Below, piece after piece: positions 15,003 through 23,064 of a stretch of 64,000 nt of DNA. Below the pieces are notes generated by a model. That model was not told where the DNA came from, ran no database searches, and saw only the letters and a program-made list of their open reading frames with translations. Every line of letters starts with the position of its first letter. Positions within the stretch are counted from its first letter, which is position 1. Origin of the DNA: Candidatus Zixiibacteriota bacterium (GTDB lineage: Bacteria > Zixibacteria > MSB-5A5 > SM23-73-2). The position numbers were made by a program, and so were the translations under genes. The stretch spans positions 1-64,000 of the forward strand of contig JAUWYR010000003.1 in the NCBI GenBank assembly GCA_030615745.1, written 5' to 3'.

Positions 15003-16256
15003 ATGAATAGTTTTTTAGAAAAAAAAGATTTTGGGGAAAAAGAAATCGATCTTTTTGATTCTGTTCTAAAACTTTGTCAAACCTCTGTCCAATGCACAGA
15101 TTGTGCAGTTTTCCTCTTTGAGAAAAAAAAGCAAAGGCTTTCCCCTTTTACCATCTTAAAAGACTCCTCCAAGCTTAAAGAGAAGTTAGATAAAAGTTTA
15201 AATCATGAGGTATTAAAAAAAATATGTCAAAATCGTCAAGATGCTCCGCAAAGTTCAAAAAAGAAGGTATGGGTTGAAAAAGACTTAAATTTCATCCCCC
15301 TTTTTTTTGAAGATGAATTTTTTGGTCTTTTTGTTTGTTTTTTTGAAGATTCAAAAAAGAGGGATGCCAAAAATAAGTCTGATTTAATTTTTCCCTTTGC
15401 TAATATCCTTTTGTCTCTTTTTGAAAACTTTGTCCAGAAAAGGTCACAAGAAAAGCTTAAAATGACAAATCAAAATCTCTTGATGTCTCTTGACCTTCGG
15501 CTTCCGCAGATTTTATTAGACCAATTAAACAAACTGAATAGATTTGAGACCTTTTCAGAATTAGCAGATATAATTGCTCACGATATAAACAATCCTCTTC
15601 AGATAATATTGGGAAAGACCCAGATACTTTTGATGAAAAAGCAAAGAGAAGATGATAAGAAGAATTTATCTCTTGATGCATACGCAGAGGAACTCAGGGT
15701 CATCGAAAAATCCGCAAACCGCATCTCATCTCTTGCAAAAGAACTTTCTCTTTTTGCCAAACAGACTAAAAGTCAAATTGAACCTTCTGAAGGCTACAAA
15801 GTTGTGGATGTAGACATAAGTCAAATTCTTAACCACACTTTTTCATTGTTAAAAAACAGGTTTAAATCAAAAGGGATCGAGTTGGATTTAAAGATTGAAA
15901 AAGGTCTACCAAAAGTTAAAGGAATTCCTCATAAATTGGAAAATATTTTTTTGAGTCTTTTGCTTAGGGCTGAAGATGCTATTTCCCAAAAAGGTAAATT
16001 AAATATATGGGCAAAAAAAAAGGGTAGGTTTATCCAGCTCGATTTCAAAGACACCGCAGAAAAAATTCCTGAAGATATTCTTCCCAAGGTGTTTGATCCT
16101 TTTTTGATCTTACCCCAGCTTAACAGGAGAGTGGGATCGAGCCTTTTTTTCGTCTCTGAGGTGGTCAAAGAGCATCGTGGGACAATTGAAGTAAAAAGTG
16201 GGAAAGATGGAAATACTTTTATAGTTAAACTCCCAATCATCGAAGGGGGGTGCTAA
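15003..16256 (+). CDS. Histidine-kinase-like protein with degenerate ATPase domain
   Basis: 417 residues from ATG 15003. An in-frame TTG at 14985 overlaps fliA. A GAF-like N-terminus (about 1-150) precedes a dimerisation domain whose phospho-acceptor His is present (DIIAHDINNPLQI, about residue 192). The ATPase domain is recognisable by its end (VFDPFLI...VVKEHRGTIEVKS) but its binding motifs are gone: the N box reads LLLRAEDAI (Asn to Arg), G1 reads DTAEKI instead of DxGxG, and G2 reads RRVGSSLFF instead of GTGLGL. It is unlikely to bind ATP normally. It may act as a phosphotransfer or dimerisation partner of the intact kinase at 17864. It overlaps the next gene by 7 bp. Confidence 0.8.
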   Translation: MNSFLEKKDFGEKEIDLFDSVLKLCQTSVQCTDCAVFLFEKKKQRLSPFTILKDSSKLKEKLDKSLNHEVLKKICQNRQDAPQSSKKKVWVEKDLNFIPLFFEDEFFGLFVCFFEDSKKRDAKNKSDLIFPFANILLSLFENFVQKRSQEKLKMTNQNLLMSLDLRLPQILLDQLNKLNRFETFSELADIIAHDINNPLQIILGKTQILLMKKQREDDKKNLSLDAYAEELRVIEKSANRISSLAKELSLFAKQTKSQIEPSEGYKVVDVDISQILNHTFSLLKNRFKSKGIELDLKIEKGLPKVKGIPHKLENIFLSLLLRAEDAISQKGKLNIWAKKKGRFIQLDFKDTAEKIPEDILPKVFDPFLILPQLNRRVGSSLFFVSEVVKEHRGTIEVKSGKDGNTFIVKLPIIEGGC

Positions 16257-17365
16257 AAATTACCGAAGACTCAGAAAATCTTGACCTTTTCAATTATTGG
16301 AGAATTGAGTGCCCGGTGTGTGGCAAAGTTAACAAATTCCAAACTCTTAAGCAAAATGCTTATACCGAAAAAGAAAGAGATACAGACTTTCGTCCCAAAA
16401 AACTTTCTTGGAAAAACCCTGTGTATCAAAATCTTAATCCACTTCTTCATTTCATGGCTTGTTGCGAAAGCTGCTTTTACACTCGGGAGTTCGATAAAAC
16501 TTTTAGAGAATGGAAAAAAGATCAACACTTCCAAGAAAAATTGTTGCCCTCTATAAGGAAAAAACATTTAAAGATTTTAAGAAAAAAGGATAGTTCAATT
16601 AAAAAGATAGGAAAAGCTATTTTACCTGAGCTTTATCCTTTTGAAAGCGCAGTTTTAAAATTCCTTTTAGGGATAATTGATGAGAATCTAAATCCTTTTG
16701 CTCAAAACTTTAATTTAGCAAGATATTATCTCAGGATTGCCTGGCTTTTTAGAGAGAAAAGTGAGAAAGAACTCGACTTTGAGAAAAAAAGCGAGGAGAA
16801 TTTAGATGAGATTTTCAACTCAGTTTTGTTTTCTCAAAAAGAATCTCAGGTAAAAATCAAAAAGCTTCAAACTGAAGTTGAGTTTTTTCTCAAACAAAAA
16901 AAAGATACAGTCAAAACCAGGATTTCAAAGTCTTTTAGTAAAATTGAGAAAAAGCTTAATTCATTAGAGAAGTCTTTGGATTATCTTAAGTCTTTAATCC
17001 AGAAAGAAAACACGCAGATTTTTTTCGAATGCTTATGTTTTGAAGATTTTTTGTTTTATCTGAAGATGTGTTGGGCTGAGGTGCCAATCAATGAAAAAGA
17101 GGCATTGGAGCTTGCTTTCAAATATTATCAAAAAAGTTACAACAAAAACAAAGCATTAAACCAGAAAATTCAAGTGTCCTATCTTTTAGCAGACATTTCA
17201 AATAGGATTGGCGATTTGGAGAGTGCCAAAAGATATTTCGATTTAACAATGAAGCTGGGGCAGGATTTTTTGGAAAGACACAGAGATGACATGATAAAAA
17301 CAGCCTTAGCTCAAAAGGTATTAGAGCTCTCAAAATCACAGTATGAATCACTTAAAACACTTTAA
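16250..17365 (+). CDS. DUF2225-type zinc-ribbon/TPR protein
   Basis: 371 residues from GTG 16250. The N-terminus carries CPVCG (about residue 20) and, 60 residues later, CCESCFYTREF, which together resemble a zinc ribbon. The remainder is helical with a TPR-like C-terminus (VSYLLADISNRIGDLESAKRYFDLTMKLG). This layout fits the DUF2225 family, whose function is unknown to me. A lysine-rich coiled coil in the middle (about 190-245) is longer than I expect. It is embedded between two kinase-like genes in a tight operon, so a role in the same signalling pathway is likely but unproven. Confidence 0.65.
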   Translation: MLKITEDSENLDLFNYWRIECPVCGKVNKFQTLKQNAYTEKERDTDFRPKKLSWKNPVYQNLNPLLHFMACCESCFYTREFDKTFREWKKDQHFQEKLLPSIRKKHLKILRKKDSSIKKIGKAILPELYPFESAVLKFLLGIIDENLNPFAQNFNLARYYLRIAWLFREKSEKELDFEKKSEENLDEIFNSVLFSQKESQVKIKKLQTEVEFFLKQKKDTVKTRISKSFSKIEKKLNSLEKSLDYLKSLIQKENTQIFFECLCFEDFLFYLKMCWAEVPINEKEALELAFKYYQKSYNKNKALNQKIQVSYLLADISNRIGDLESAKRYFDLTMKLGQDFLERHRDDMIKTALAQKVLELSKSQYESLKTL

Positions 17366-17377
17366 AAAGGAGCTTTT

Positions 17378-17864
17378 ATGAATAAGACCCAGATAGAATC
17401 AAACAATAAAAAGTCGGTATCGATCAAGAGAAAAGAAAAAAAGGTGGGTCCGCTTCGATTTTTCACCCCTCATTACCTTTAGTTTGCTTTTGCCCCAAAA
17501 TCGAAAATCAAATCTCCAAAGGGATTTTATACAAAAGGCTTTTCATCGTGGAGAGATACTCAAACTGGAGGGGAGTGGAGTTTTGCTTACAACCAATCAG
17601 GCTTTGGATGAGGGAAACTTTTTGAGTCTCAATCTACATCTCGAAAATGGGATGGTCTTAGATAGGATTTTGGGAAAGGTAAAAAGAGTGGAGAAGGAAA
17701 AAGAAAACCAGATATTTATGGGAATTGAATTCTGTTCAAAGGATGCACTGCCAAAATCTTTTGGAAAGCTGTCCGAACTAAAAAGTTTCGAGATGAAACT
17801 CAAAGAGGTGATTTTAGATTACATTTTAAGAAAAAAGAAAGCACAGCAAAAGATAAAAGTCTAA
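17378..17864 (+). pseudogene. PilZ-domain protein split by a frameshift in a 7-A run
   Basis: An ATG at 17378 with a good ribosome site (AAAGGAG) opens a frame that stops at 17482. From 17484 another frame encodes a PilZ-like body (GSGVLLTTNQALDEGNFLSLNL...). Removing one A from the seven at 17436-17442 joins them into one protein of about 160 residues with the PilZ N-terminal signature in place (KEKRWVRFDFSPLITFSLL). PilZ domains bind cyclic di-GMP and often control flagella or pili. The break may be an assembly error, a real mutation, or slippage decoding. The downstream kinase starts on the stop codon (TAATG). Confidence 0.7.
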
Positions 17865-19651
17865 TGACAGATAAACTTAAAAATGCCAGCTTTTTAGTTG
17901 AGCCTACTTTCTGTGATTGGGCAACTCTTCTACGAGACATTCCGGTTGGAATTTTTATCACTGACTGGGAAGGAGAGCTCTGTTACAATAATGACTTCCT
18001 GCATCAGGTATTAAAAGACAATTCCCTCAATGGATATCTCAGGACGAATATTTTTGATAATAAAATAATCAAATCTTTAGGTCTGGATTTTGAATTTAAA
18101 AAGATCCTTGAGACAAAAAAAAGGTTTTCAAAAGAAAAGATCTCATACAAAGCTCCAGATGGCTCATCTTTATATCTTTCACTAAAAGCAACTCCCCTGA
18201 AAGATGAGAAGGGAAAAATTGTCGGGATAATCTGTTTTGTCGAGGACCAGACAGAGAAAGTGAATTTGGACCTTCATTTAAAAAGGAAGATAAGCCAACT
18301 CTCAATTATAAATGAGGTGAGCAATGCTTTAGCCACCACTTTAAAAACAGAGAGGATTTTTAAGATAATTCTCACCGGTGTTACCGCAGGAGAAGGGTTG
18401 GGATTCAACAGAGCGTTTTTTTTGTTAAAAGATGAGAATAAAAATGAGCTTTATGGGAAAATGGCTGTTGGACCCTCAAATCCTGAGGAAGCTTCAGAGA
18501 TCTGGAAAAATCTTTCACAAAAAAAACAAAGCTTAAAAGAAATCCTTTCTCTTTACCCAGAAGTTGATGAGAAAAAGGATATAGAGGTCAACAGAGTTGT
18601 AAAAACTCTAAGAGTTCCGTTAAGTGAAAAGGATAATGTATTAGTTGAGGCGATAGATAAAAGAAAATCCTTTAATTTAAGTGAGGAGTCAGAAAAAAAG
18701 TTGAGCTCAAGTTTAGCTAATGCTTTGGGAACAAGAACTTTGGCTATTGTTCCTTTAGTGTGCGAAGACAAGGTTTTTGGAGTGATCTTAGCTGATAATT
18801 TTATCACAGAACAGAAGATAAAAGATGAAGATGTTAAATTTCTTCAAGTTTTGGCAAATCAAGCCTCGAGAGCAATTGAGAATTCAAGGCTTTATGAGAG
18901 AGTGGCTTTACAGGTGAAAAAATTGGAGGAGGCTAATAAAAATCTTGAGGAAAACACTAAAAAGATGCTCAAATTTGAGAAGTTTTCGATAATGGGGCAG
19001 ATAACCTCAAAAGTGGCTCACCAGATCAGAAATCCTCTGACCATAATTGGTGGATTTGCCAAGTCGATTTTAAAAAAAACAGATGAAAAAGACCCTAATT
19101 ACAAATACTTAAAAATCATAAGCGAGGAGACCCAGAGAGTAGAGAAGATGTTGGACCAGATCCTAAATTATTCCCCAAATTTGTTGATTAATCTAAGAAA
19201 ACAGAATTTAAATCGAGTTGTTGAGTCCTCTCTTAAAAAGATTAAAGATCAAATCGATTCCAATATGATAATAGTAGAAAAAGATTTCCAAAAGGATTTA
19301 CCGGAGTTGGAATTAGATTCCGAACAGTTTGAGCATGCGCTTTTAAATATTCTTAGGAATGCTCTTTCCGCCATGCCTGAGGGAGGAAGACTTTGGGTTC
19401 GAACTTTTTCGGAAGATGATTTAGTTAAAATTGAGATAGCGGACAACGGAGTTGGAATTCCTCCAGATGGACTGCCCAATATCTTCGATCCATTTTTTAC
19501 AACTAAGGCTAAAGCCAATGGGTTAGGATTAACAGTAGCTCAAGAGATCATCAAAAGACATAATGGAAGAATAATGGTGAAAAGCCAAAAAGAGAGAGGT
19601 TCAGTTTTTTCTATTCAACTTTCTTTGAGAAGGGAGAGAAAAGATGCCTAA
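17864..19651 (+). CDS. PAS-GAF sensor histidine kinase
   Basis: 595 residues, soluble. PAS domain (about 20-135, DIPVGIFITDWEGELCYNN), GAF domain (about 150-330), dimerisation domain with His in SKVAHQIRNPLTIIGG (about 385) and an intact ATPase domain (N box NILRNALSAMPEGG, G1 DNGVGIP, G2 ANGLGLTVAQEII). It overlaps the preceding PilZ stop by 1 bp and the following response regulator by 8 bp, so these are co-translated. Together with the degenerate kinase upstream it could form a heteromeric sensor. The likely partner is the receiver protein at 19644. Confidence 0.9.
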   Translation: MTDKLKNASFLVEPTFCDWATLLRDIPVGIFITDWEGELCYNNDFLHQVLKDNSLNGYLRTNIFDNKIIKSLGLDFEFKKILETKKRFSKEKISYKAPDGSSLYLSLKATPLKDEKGKIVGIICFVEDQTEKVNLDLHLKRKISQLSIINEVSNALATTLKTERIFKIILTGVTAGEGLGFNRAFFLLKDENKNELYGKMAVGPSNPEEASEIWKNLSQKKQSLKEILSLYPEVDEKKDIEVNRVVKTLRVPLSEKDNVLVEAIDKRKSFNLSEESEKKLSSSLANALGTRTLAIVPLVCEDKVFGVILADNFITEQKIKDEDVKFLQVLANQASRAIENSRLYERVALQVKKLEEANKNLEENTKKMLKFEKFSIMGQITSKVAHQIRNPLTIIGGFAKSILKKTDEKDPNYKYLKIISEETQRVEKMLDQILNYSPNLLINLRKQNLNRVVESSLKKIKDQIDSNMIIVEKDFQKDLPELELDSEQFEHALLNILRNALSAMPEGGRLWVRTFSEDDLVKIEIADNGVGIPPDGLPNIFDPFFTTKAKANGLGLTVAQEIIKRHNGRIMVKSQKERGSVFSIQLSLRRERKDA

Positions 19652-20015
19652 AATTTTAATAGTTGACGATGAGCCAAATATCCTAAAGCTTTATTCAAAA
19701 GAGTTGGAAGAGGAGGGTTATGAGGTGGAGGCAGTTTCCTGTGCAGAGGAAGCTTTAAAGGTGGCTCAAAAAGAAGAGATTGACCTGGTGATCTTGGATA
19801 TTAAAATGGGTGAAGAAGATGGTCTTATGATTTTATCTGAGCTAAAGCGAATTAAAAAAGGGCTTCCTGTGATTTTAAACTCAGCATATTCTATCTACAA
19901 AAGCAACTTCCAGTCATGGCTGGCAGACTCGTATCTGATTAAATCTTCTAATTTATCTGAACTTAAAAACAAAATTGAGGATCTGATAAAAGTCCGAAGG
20001 ATAAATAGAATATGA
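19644..20015 (+). CDS. Single-domain response regulator (CheY-like)
   Basis: 123 residues, a receiver only. KILIVDDE carries the acidic pair and LVILDIKMG the phospho-acceptor Asp. The conserved Thr/Ser is in ILNSAYS and the Lys in YLIKSSNL. Helix 4 is unusual (IYKSNFQSWLADSY). It begins inside the kinase gene and overlaps the next gene by 4 bp (ATGA). With no output domain it may act by binding a partner such as the flagellar switch or the DUF2225 protein. Confidence 0.9.
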   Translation: MPKILIVDDEPNILKLYSKELEEEGYEVEAVSCAEEALKVAQKEEIDLVILDIKMGEEDGLMILSELKRIKKGLPVILNSAYSIYKSNFQSWLADSYLIKSSNLSELKNKIEDLIKVRRINRI

Positions 20016-20395
20016 AAGATGACAAAAAAATTGAGGATGTAGACGAGCTTTTAAATTCCGTTGAAAACTTTTCTGAACGGGCAAAAAAAATCGCATTCAA
20101 TTTAGCCTCTGCCGCAAGCCGTGCCAGAGATTCACTCCCTTTAAGGATCTCAGATGATATTCTTGATCTTGCAACAGAGACAATTAAAGCTTCGGAGGAG
20201 ATTTCCAAGATGATAAGGATAGTGAGAATGGAGATCGGGGGTCTTTACACTTTTAGTCCATCGGGTGAAATAGAGTTTGAAAAAAATAAAATGATTCAAC
20301 AGAAAATAGAGAACTATTTGCAAAATATCCTTACGGATACCCATAGATTACTTATGATGATGAAGAAATTGAAATCGATTTCAGTAGATAAATGA
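20012..20395 (+). CDS. Hypothetical helical protein
   Basis: 127 residues, start ATG overlapping the receiver gene. Mostly helical (FSERAKKIAFNLASAASRARDS, ILDLATETIKASEEISKMIRIVRMEIGG). No motif I recognise. A phosphotransfer (HPt) role was considered because of its position after a receiver, but no conserved His in an HPt-like context is seen. Position suggests it belongs to the sensor/flagellar operon. Confidence 0.55.
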   Translation: MKDDKKIEDVDELLNSVENFSERAKKIAFNLASAASRARDSLPLRISDDILDLATETIKASEEISKMIRIVRMEIGGLYTFSPSGEIEFEKNKMIQQKIENYLQNILTDTHRLLMMMKKLKSISVDK

Positions 20396-20419
20396 TGTGA
20401 TGAGTAAAGGAAAATCGTG

Positions 20420-20890
20420 ATGATGCCGAAAGGAGTTAAAAAGAAAAGCTTTCTCAAAAAAGAAGCTTTGCTTCTCTTTTGTACAATTAAAAAAGAGATA
20501 AAAGCGTTGGAGAACTTTTTACTTTTTTTGGAGAAGGAAAAAGATATTTTGCTGAAGAAAGATTTTCCCTCTTTTCAAGAGATTGAGAAAGAAAGGTCAA
20601 AAAAGCTTCTTTTAGCAAAAAGATTAGAGAAAAAAAGAAAAAAATTAAGTGTCTCAATTTTACATAAGCTGAAAAATGTCTCAAATGAAAAGGATGAATC
20701 AGGTATCTTTTATCTCCTTTCACATTCGCATGAAATCAATTTATCACAGCTTCAATCTACCCTTTGGGAGCTTTACCAAAAGGTGGATTTACAAAGAAAA
20801 AAGAATAATAATTTGATTAAAAAGTCTTCAGGATATATCGATAATAATATGAAAGAAAAACGACAAACAAATTTGGTGGCTGAGCCTTAA
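20420..20890 (+). CDS. FlgN-like flagellar export chaperone (tentative)
   Basis: 156 residues from ATG 20420, AAAGGA upstream. Long Lys/Glu/Leu-rich helices (TIKKEIKALENFLLFLEKEKDILLKKDF) match the general pattern of FlgN, the chaperone of hook-associated proteins FlgK and FlgL, where a helix with EKxxL...D starts the protein. Its place just before csrA and fliW is typical of FlgN neighbourhoods, but flgK and flgL are missing between them. The sequence is too low in complexity for certainty. Confidence 0.5.
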   Translation: MMPKGVKKKSFLKKEALLLFCTIKKEIKALENFLLFLEKEKDILLKKDFPSFQEIEKERSKKLLLAKRLEKKRKKLSVSILHKLKNVSNEKDESGIFYLLSHSHEINLSQLQSTLWELYQKVDLQRKKNNNLIKKSSGYIDNNMKEKRQTNLVAEP

Positions 20891-20945
20891 TAATGAAAAA
20901 ACAAGGTAGCTTTTTCAATTTAAAAAATCTTATCTTGGAGGAAAG

Positions 20946-21188
20946 ATGTTAATTCTTACAAGAAAATTAGGTGAAAGCATTACCATAGGTGATGACATTA
21001 AAATCACCGTTTTAGGGATTCATGGACGGCAGGTGCGGCTGGGAGTTATAGCTCCACCTAAGGTGGTTGTTCATCGGGAGGAGATCTTTAAGAAAATTCA
21101 AGAGGAAAATAAAAAAGCAGCTGAAGCTGAAAGAAAGGATGTAACCCAAATGGCTAAAGAGATTAGCAAAACGAAGAAAAAGAAATAA
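20946..21188 (+). CDS. csrA: Carbon storage/translation regulator CsrA
   Basis: 80 residues, complete. The start [25 protein letters not shown] and the RNA-binding residues ([20 protein letters not shown]) are conserved. The C-terminal tail is longer than usual and Lys-rich. It binds GGA motifs in mRNA leaders, typically that of flagellin, and is antagonised by FliW, encoded 250 bp downstream. The ribosome site is GGAGG, itself containing the GGA that CsrA recognises. Confidence 0.95.
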   Translation: MLILTRKLGESITIGDDIKITVLGIHGRQVRLGVIAPPKVVVHREEIFKKIQEENKKAAEAERKDVTQMAKEISKTKKKK

Positions 21189-21213
21189 TGGAAAACTTAA
21201 AAAGGGGAAATTT

Positions 21214-21411
21214 ATGCTTTTCAAATCAAAGAATAAAAAATCCTATCCTTTTGGTTTATTCACAACAAAAGGAGGTAGGTTAAGTTCAAAAAGAAAAAAA
21301 ATGTCCGAAGGATTTAAAGAATTTGTCTCGCCTGAGGCAGAGAGTAAATCTAAAAACCAGAGTTTGGAGAAGTTTTTAGACACAAGCTTCGTCTATCATG
21401 ACCAGGATTGA
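21214..21411 (+). CDS. Short basic hypothetical protein between csrA and fliW
   Basis: 65 residues (MLFKSKNKKSYPFGLFTTKGG...), start ATG 21214 with AAAAGGGG upstream. A basic N-terminus and an acidic C-terminus (SLEKFLDTSFVYHDQD). Part of it (21302-21314, TGTCCGAAGGATT) resembles the palindromic element at 42762 and 63719. No family is recognised; it could be a small regulator or a chance frame. Confidence 0.35.
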   Translation: MLFKSKNKKSYPFGLFTTKGGRLSSKRKKMSEGFKEFVSPEAESKSKNQSLEKFLDTSFVYHDQD

Positions 21412-21436
21412 AAAAGTAATAAGTAGGGGGGCTAAA

Positions 21437-21892
21437 ATGGAGATTTTTAAGACATCCCAATTCGGAGAAATAACCTACCAAGAAAAAGATATCATAAAAA
21501 CACCCAAAGGAATTTTTGGATTTGGTGAATACAAAAAATATGTTATTATAAAAAAAGAAGAAGACCTGCCTTTTTTGTGGTTTCAATCAATCGAAAATTC
21601 CAAATTGGCTTTTGTCATAACAGATCCCTTGATTTTTTTTCCTACTTACAAGATTATTCCCGACAAAAGCGACTTAGATGAACTAAAAGTTTCCGACCCA
21701 AAAGAGCTTAAAATCTACGTGATTGTAACTATTCCACCAAAAAGTCCTGATCTTAGCTCTGCAAATTTGATAGCACCACTTGTTATTAATCCAAGGATTA
21801 ATTTAGCTAAACAGTTAGTTTTACCAAGGTCACCTTATACTCTGAAACACTACATTCTGGAGACATTGAAGAAAAAGAAAACTAAGAAATAA
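21437..21892 (+). CDS. fliW: Flagellar assembly factor FliW
   Basis: 151 residues from ATG 21437 (AGGGGGG upstream) giving the typical start MEIFKTSQFGEI. The core GIFGFGEYKKYVII...PFLWFQSIENSKLAFVITDP...KELKIYVIVTIPP and LIAPLVINPRINLAKQLVL is the full FliW pattern. FliW binds flagellin and CsrA in a partner-switch that couples flagellin secretion to translation. Flagellin is not in this window. Confidence 0.93.
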   Translation: MEIFKTSQFGEITYQEKDIIKTPKGIFGFGEYKKYVIIKKEEDLPFLWFQSIENSKLAFVITDPLIFFPTYKIIPDKSDLDELKVSDPKELKIYVIVTIPPKSPDLSSANLIAPLVINPRINLAKQLVLPRSPYTLKHYILETLKKKKTKK

Positions 21893-22354
21893 TTAGAAAA
21901 ATCATGGTAGTTAAAAAATATTTAGCAGGACAGAGCCTTTATATAATTTTCAAAAGCTCCTTTTAGATACCCAACCAACTGGCTAACCCTATCTGGAGTT
22001 GAGCTTTTGTCATTTTATATTGGCGGGAATTTATCCCACCAGAAATTTCGGGTTGGAATTTTTGCGAGAAAGTAAAAAAGAATAAGAAAACTTCTTGTAT
22101 TTACCCTGAAGTTAATCTATAAGGATTTTAAAGAATAAAAATCTTTCTACTGCTTATCCAACAAAATAAACTTAATGCGTAGGGGAGACCCTTGTGGTCT
22201 CCCACTGGTAGTTGGGAGGGGACCCCGACAAATCGGGATTTCGCCAGGCTCAACAAGCCCCTCCCCTACAAAAAAATCCGAAGGATCTTGACGATTTGCA
22301 TTATTTAATTGGAATGGCACTACTACATTGTTTCTTGAATAATGTTACAATATC

Positions 22355-22423
22355 TGTCATTGCGAGCGATAGCGAAGCAATCCCCATATAGATTGCTTCG
22401 GGGCTACGCCCCTCGCAATGACA
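22355..22423. repeat. REP/MITE-like double palindrome
   Basis: Outer arms TGTCATTGCGAG (22355-22366) and CTCGCAATGACA (22412-22423). Inner arms CGAAGCAATC (22373-22382) and GATTGCTTCG (22391-22400). This GCGAGCGA...GAAGCAATC theme is familiar from REP-like elements in many unrelated bacteria. Confidence 0.85.
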
Positions 22424-22816
22424 GGCTGAAATATGCGGAAGCATCAAGAGACAATGTTATTTTAGAAACATTCACTATTTAAAAATCCAGAAAAGGTTCT
22501 GCCAGTATTTTAATTTAAGAATTATTTAATTGTTTTGCAAATCAAAGATATTTATTCTTTTCCAAACAATTATGCTTTTCCTACGATAAAAAGATAAATG
22601 TTTTAGCAACGATCTGTTTCTTGTTTAAATATATTAGAAACTGACGATAATAGAAAAAAGAGAAAAACTGGACACAAGTTATAGAGATACTGGAGTGTGC
22701 GAAGCTCGAAGAGTCTTGACGACATCTTGAGGATAAAACTTTAGCTTTACTTTTAAAGGATAAGATAAAACCCTTTTAGCGAGTCTAAAGTTGATACAAA
22801 AGTGAAAAATATTTTC

Positions 22817-22845
22817 TTGACAAAAAAGACAAGGGGGTATATATT
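22817..22845 (+). promoter_or_regulatory. Sigma-70 promoter for tRNA-Val and probably the thrS operon
   Basis: TTGACA (22817-22822), a 17-bp spacer and TATATT (22840-22845). Transcription would start about 30 bp before the tRNA. Confidence 0.7.
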
Positions 22846-22884
22846 TTCAAAAGCCTGAAGATGTTAAAAAAAAATCTAAATTTT

Positions 22885-22958
22885 GGGCGATTAGCTCAGT
22901 TGGTTAGAGTGCTTGCTTGACATGCAAGAGGTCACTGGTTCGATCCCAGTATCGCCCA
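22885..22958 (+). tRNA. tRNA-Val (anticodon GAC)
   Basis: A complete cloverleaf: acceptor GGGCGAT / ATCGCCC, D arm GCTC-GAGT, anticodon stem CTTGC / GCAAG with loop TTGACAT (anticodon GAC), T arm ACTGG TTCGATC CCAGT, discriminator A. CCA is not encoded. It lies 106 bp before thrS and may be processed from the same transcript. Confidence 0.96.
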
Positions 22959-23021
22959 AATAAAAAGTAAGTTTAAGGTTTTTTATAAAATAAAGGATGT
23001 TTTTTTAAAGTGACCTATTTG

Positions 23022-23046
23022 CACCCCCTTTGGTGGTGTTATTTTT
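23022..23046 (+). terminator. Hairpin between tRNA-Val and thrS
   Basis: CACCCCC pairs with GGTGGTG (one mismatch) around TTT, followed by TTATTTTTT. It could terminate the tRNA transcript or attenuate thrS. It ends about 18 bp before the thrS start and close to its ribosome site. Confidence 0.45.
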
Positions 23047-23064
23047 TATAGACTGAGGTGGAAA

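Larger units (their letters stand above)
21893..22884. other. Gene-free region before tRNA-Val
   Basis: About 990 bp. It contains a GC-rich hairpin group (22179-22270, built on GGGGAGACC and GGGGAGGGG with their complements), a REP-like palindrome (22355-22423) and, at its end, a strong promoter. The rest is AT-rich and I see no gene. Confidence 0.7.

Noticed and set aside
20012-20395. HPt phosphotransfer protein
   Set aside because: Helical and next to a receiver gene, but no conserved His in an HPt context is seen.
22314-22335. Sigma-54 motif (TGGCACTACTACATTG)
   Set aside because: The -24 half is good but the -12 half lacks TTGC at the required spacing, and no gene follows within 500 bp except tRNA-Val, which has a sigma-70 promoter.
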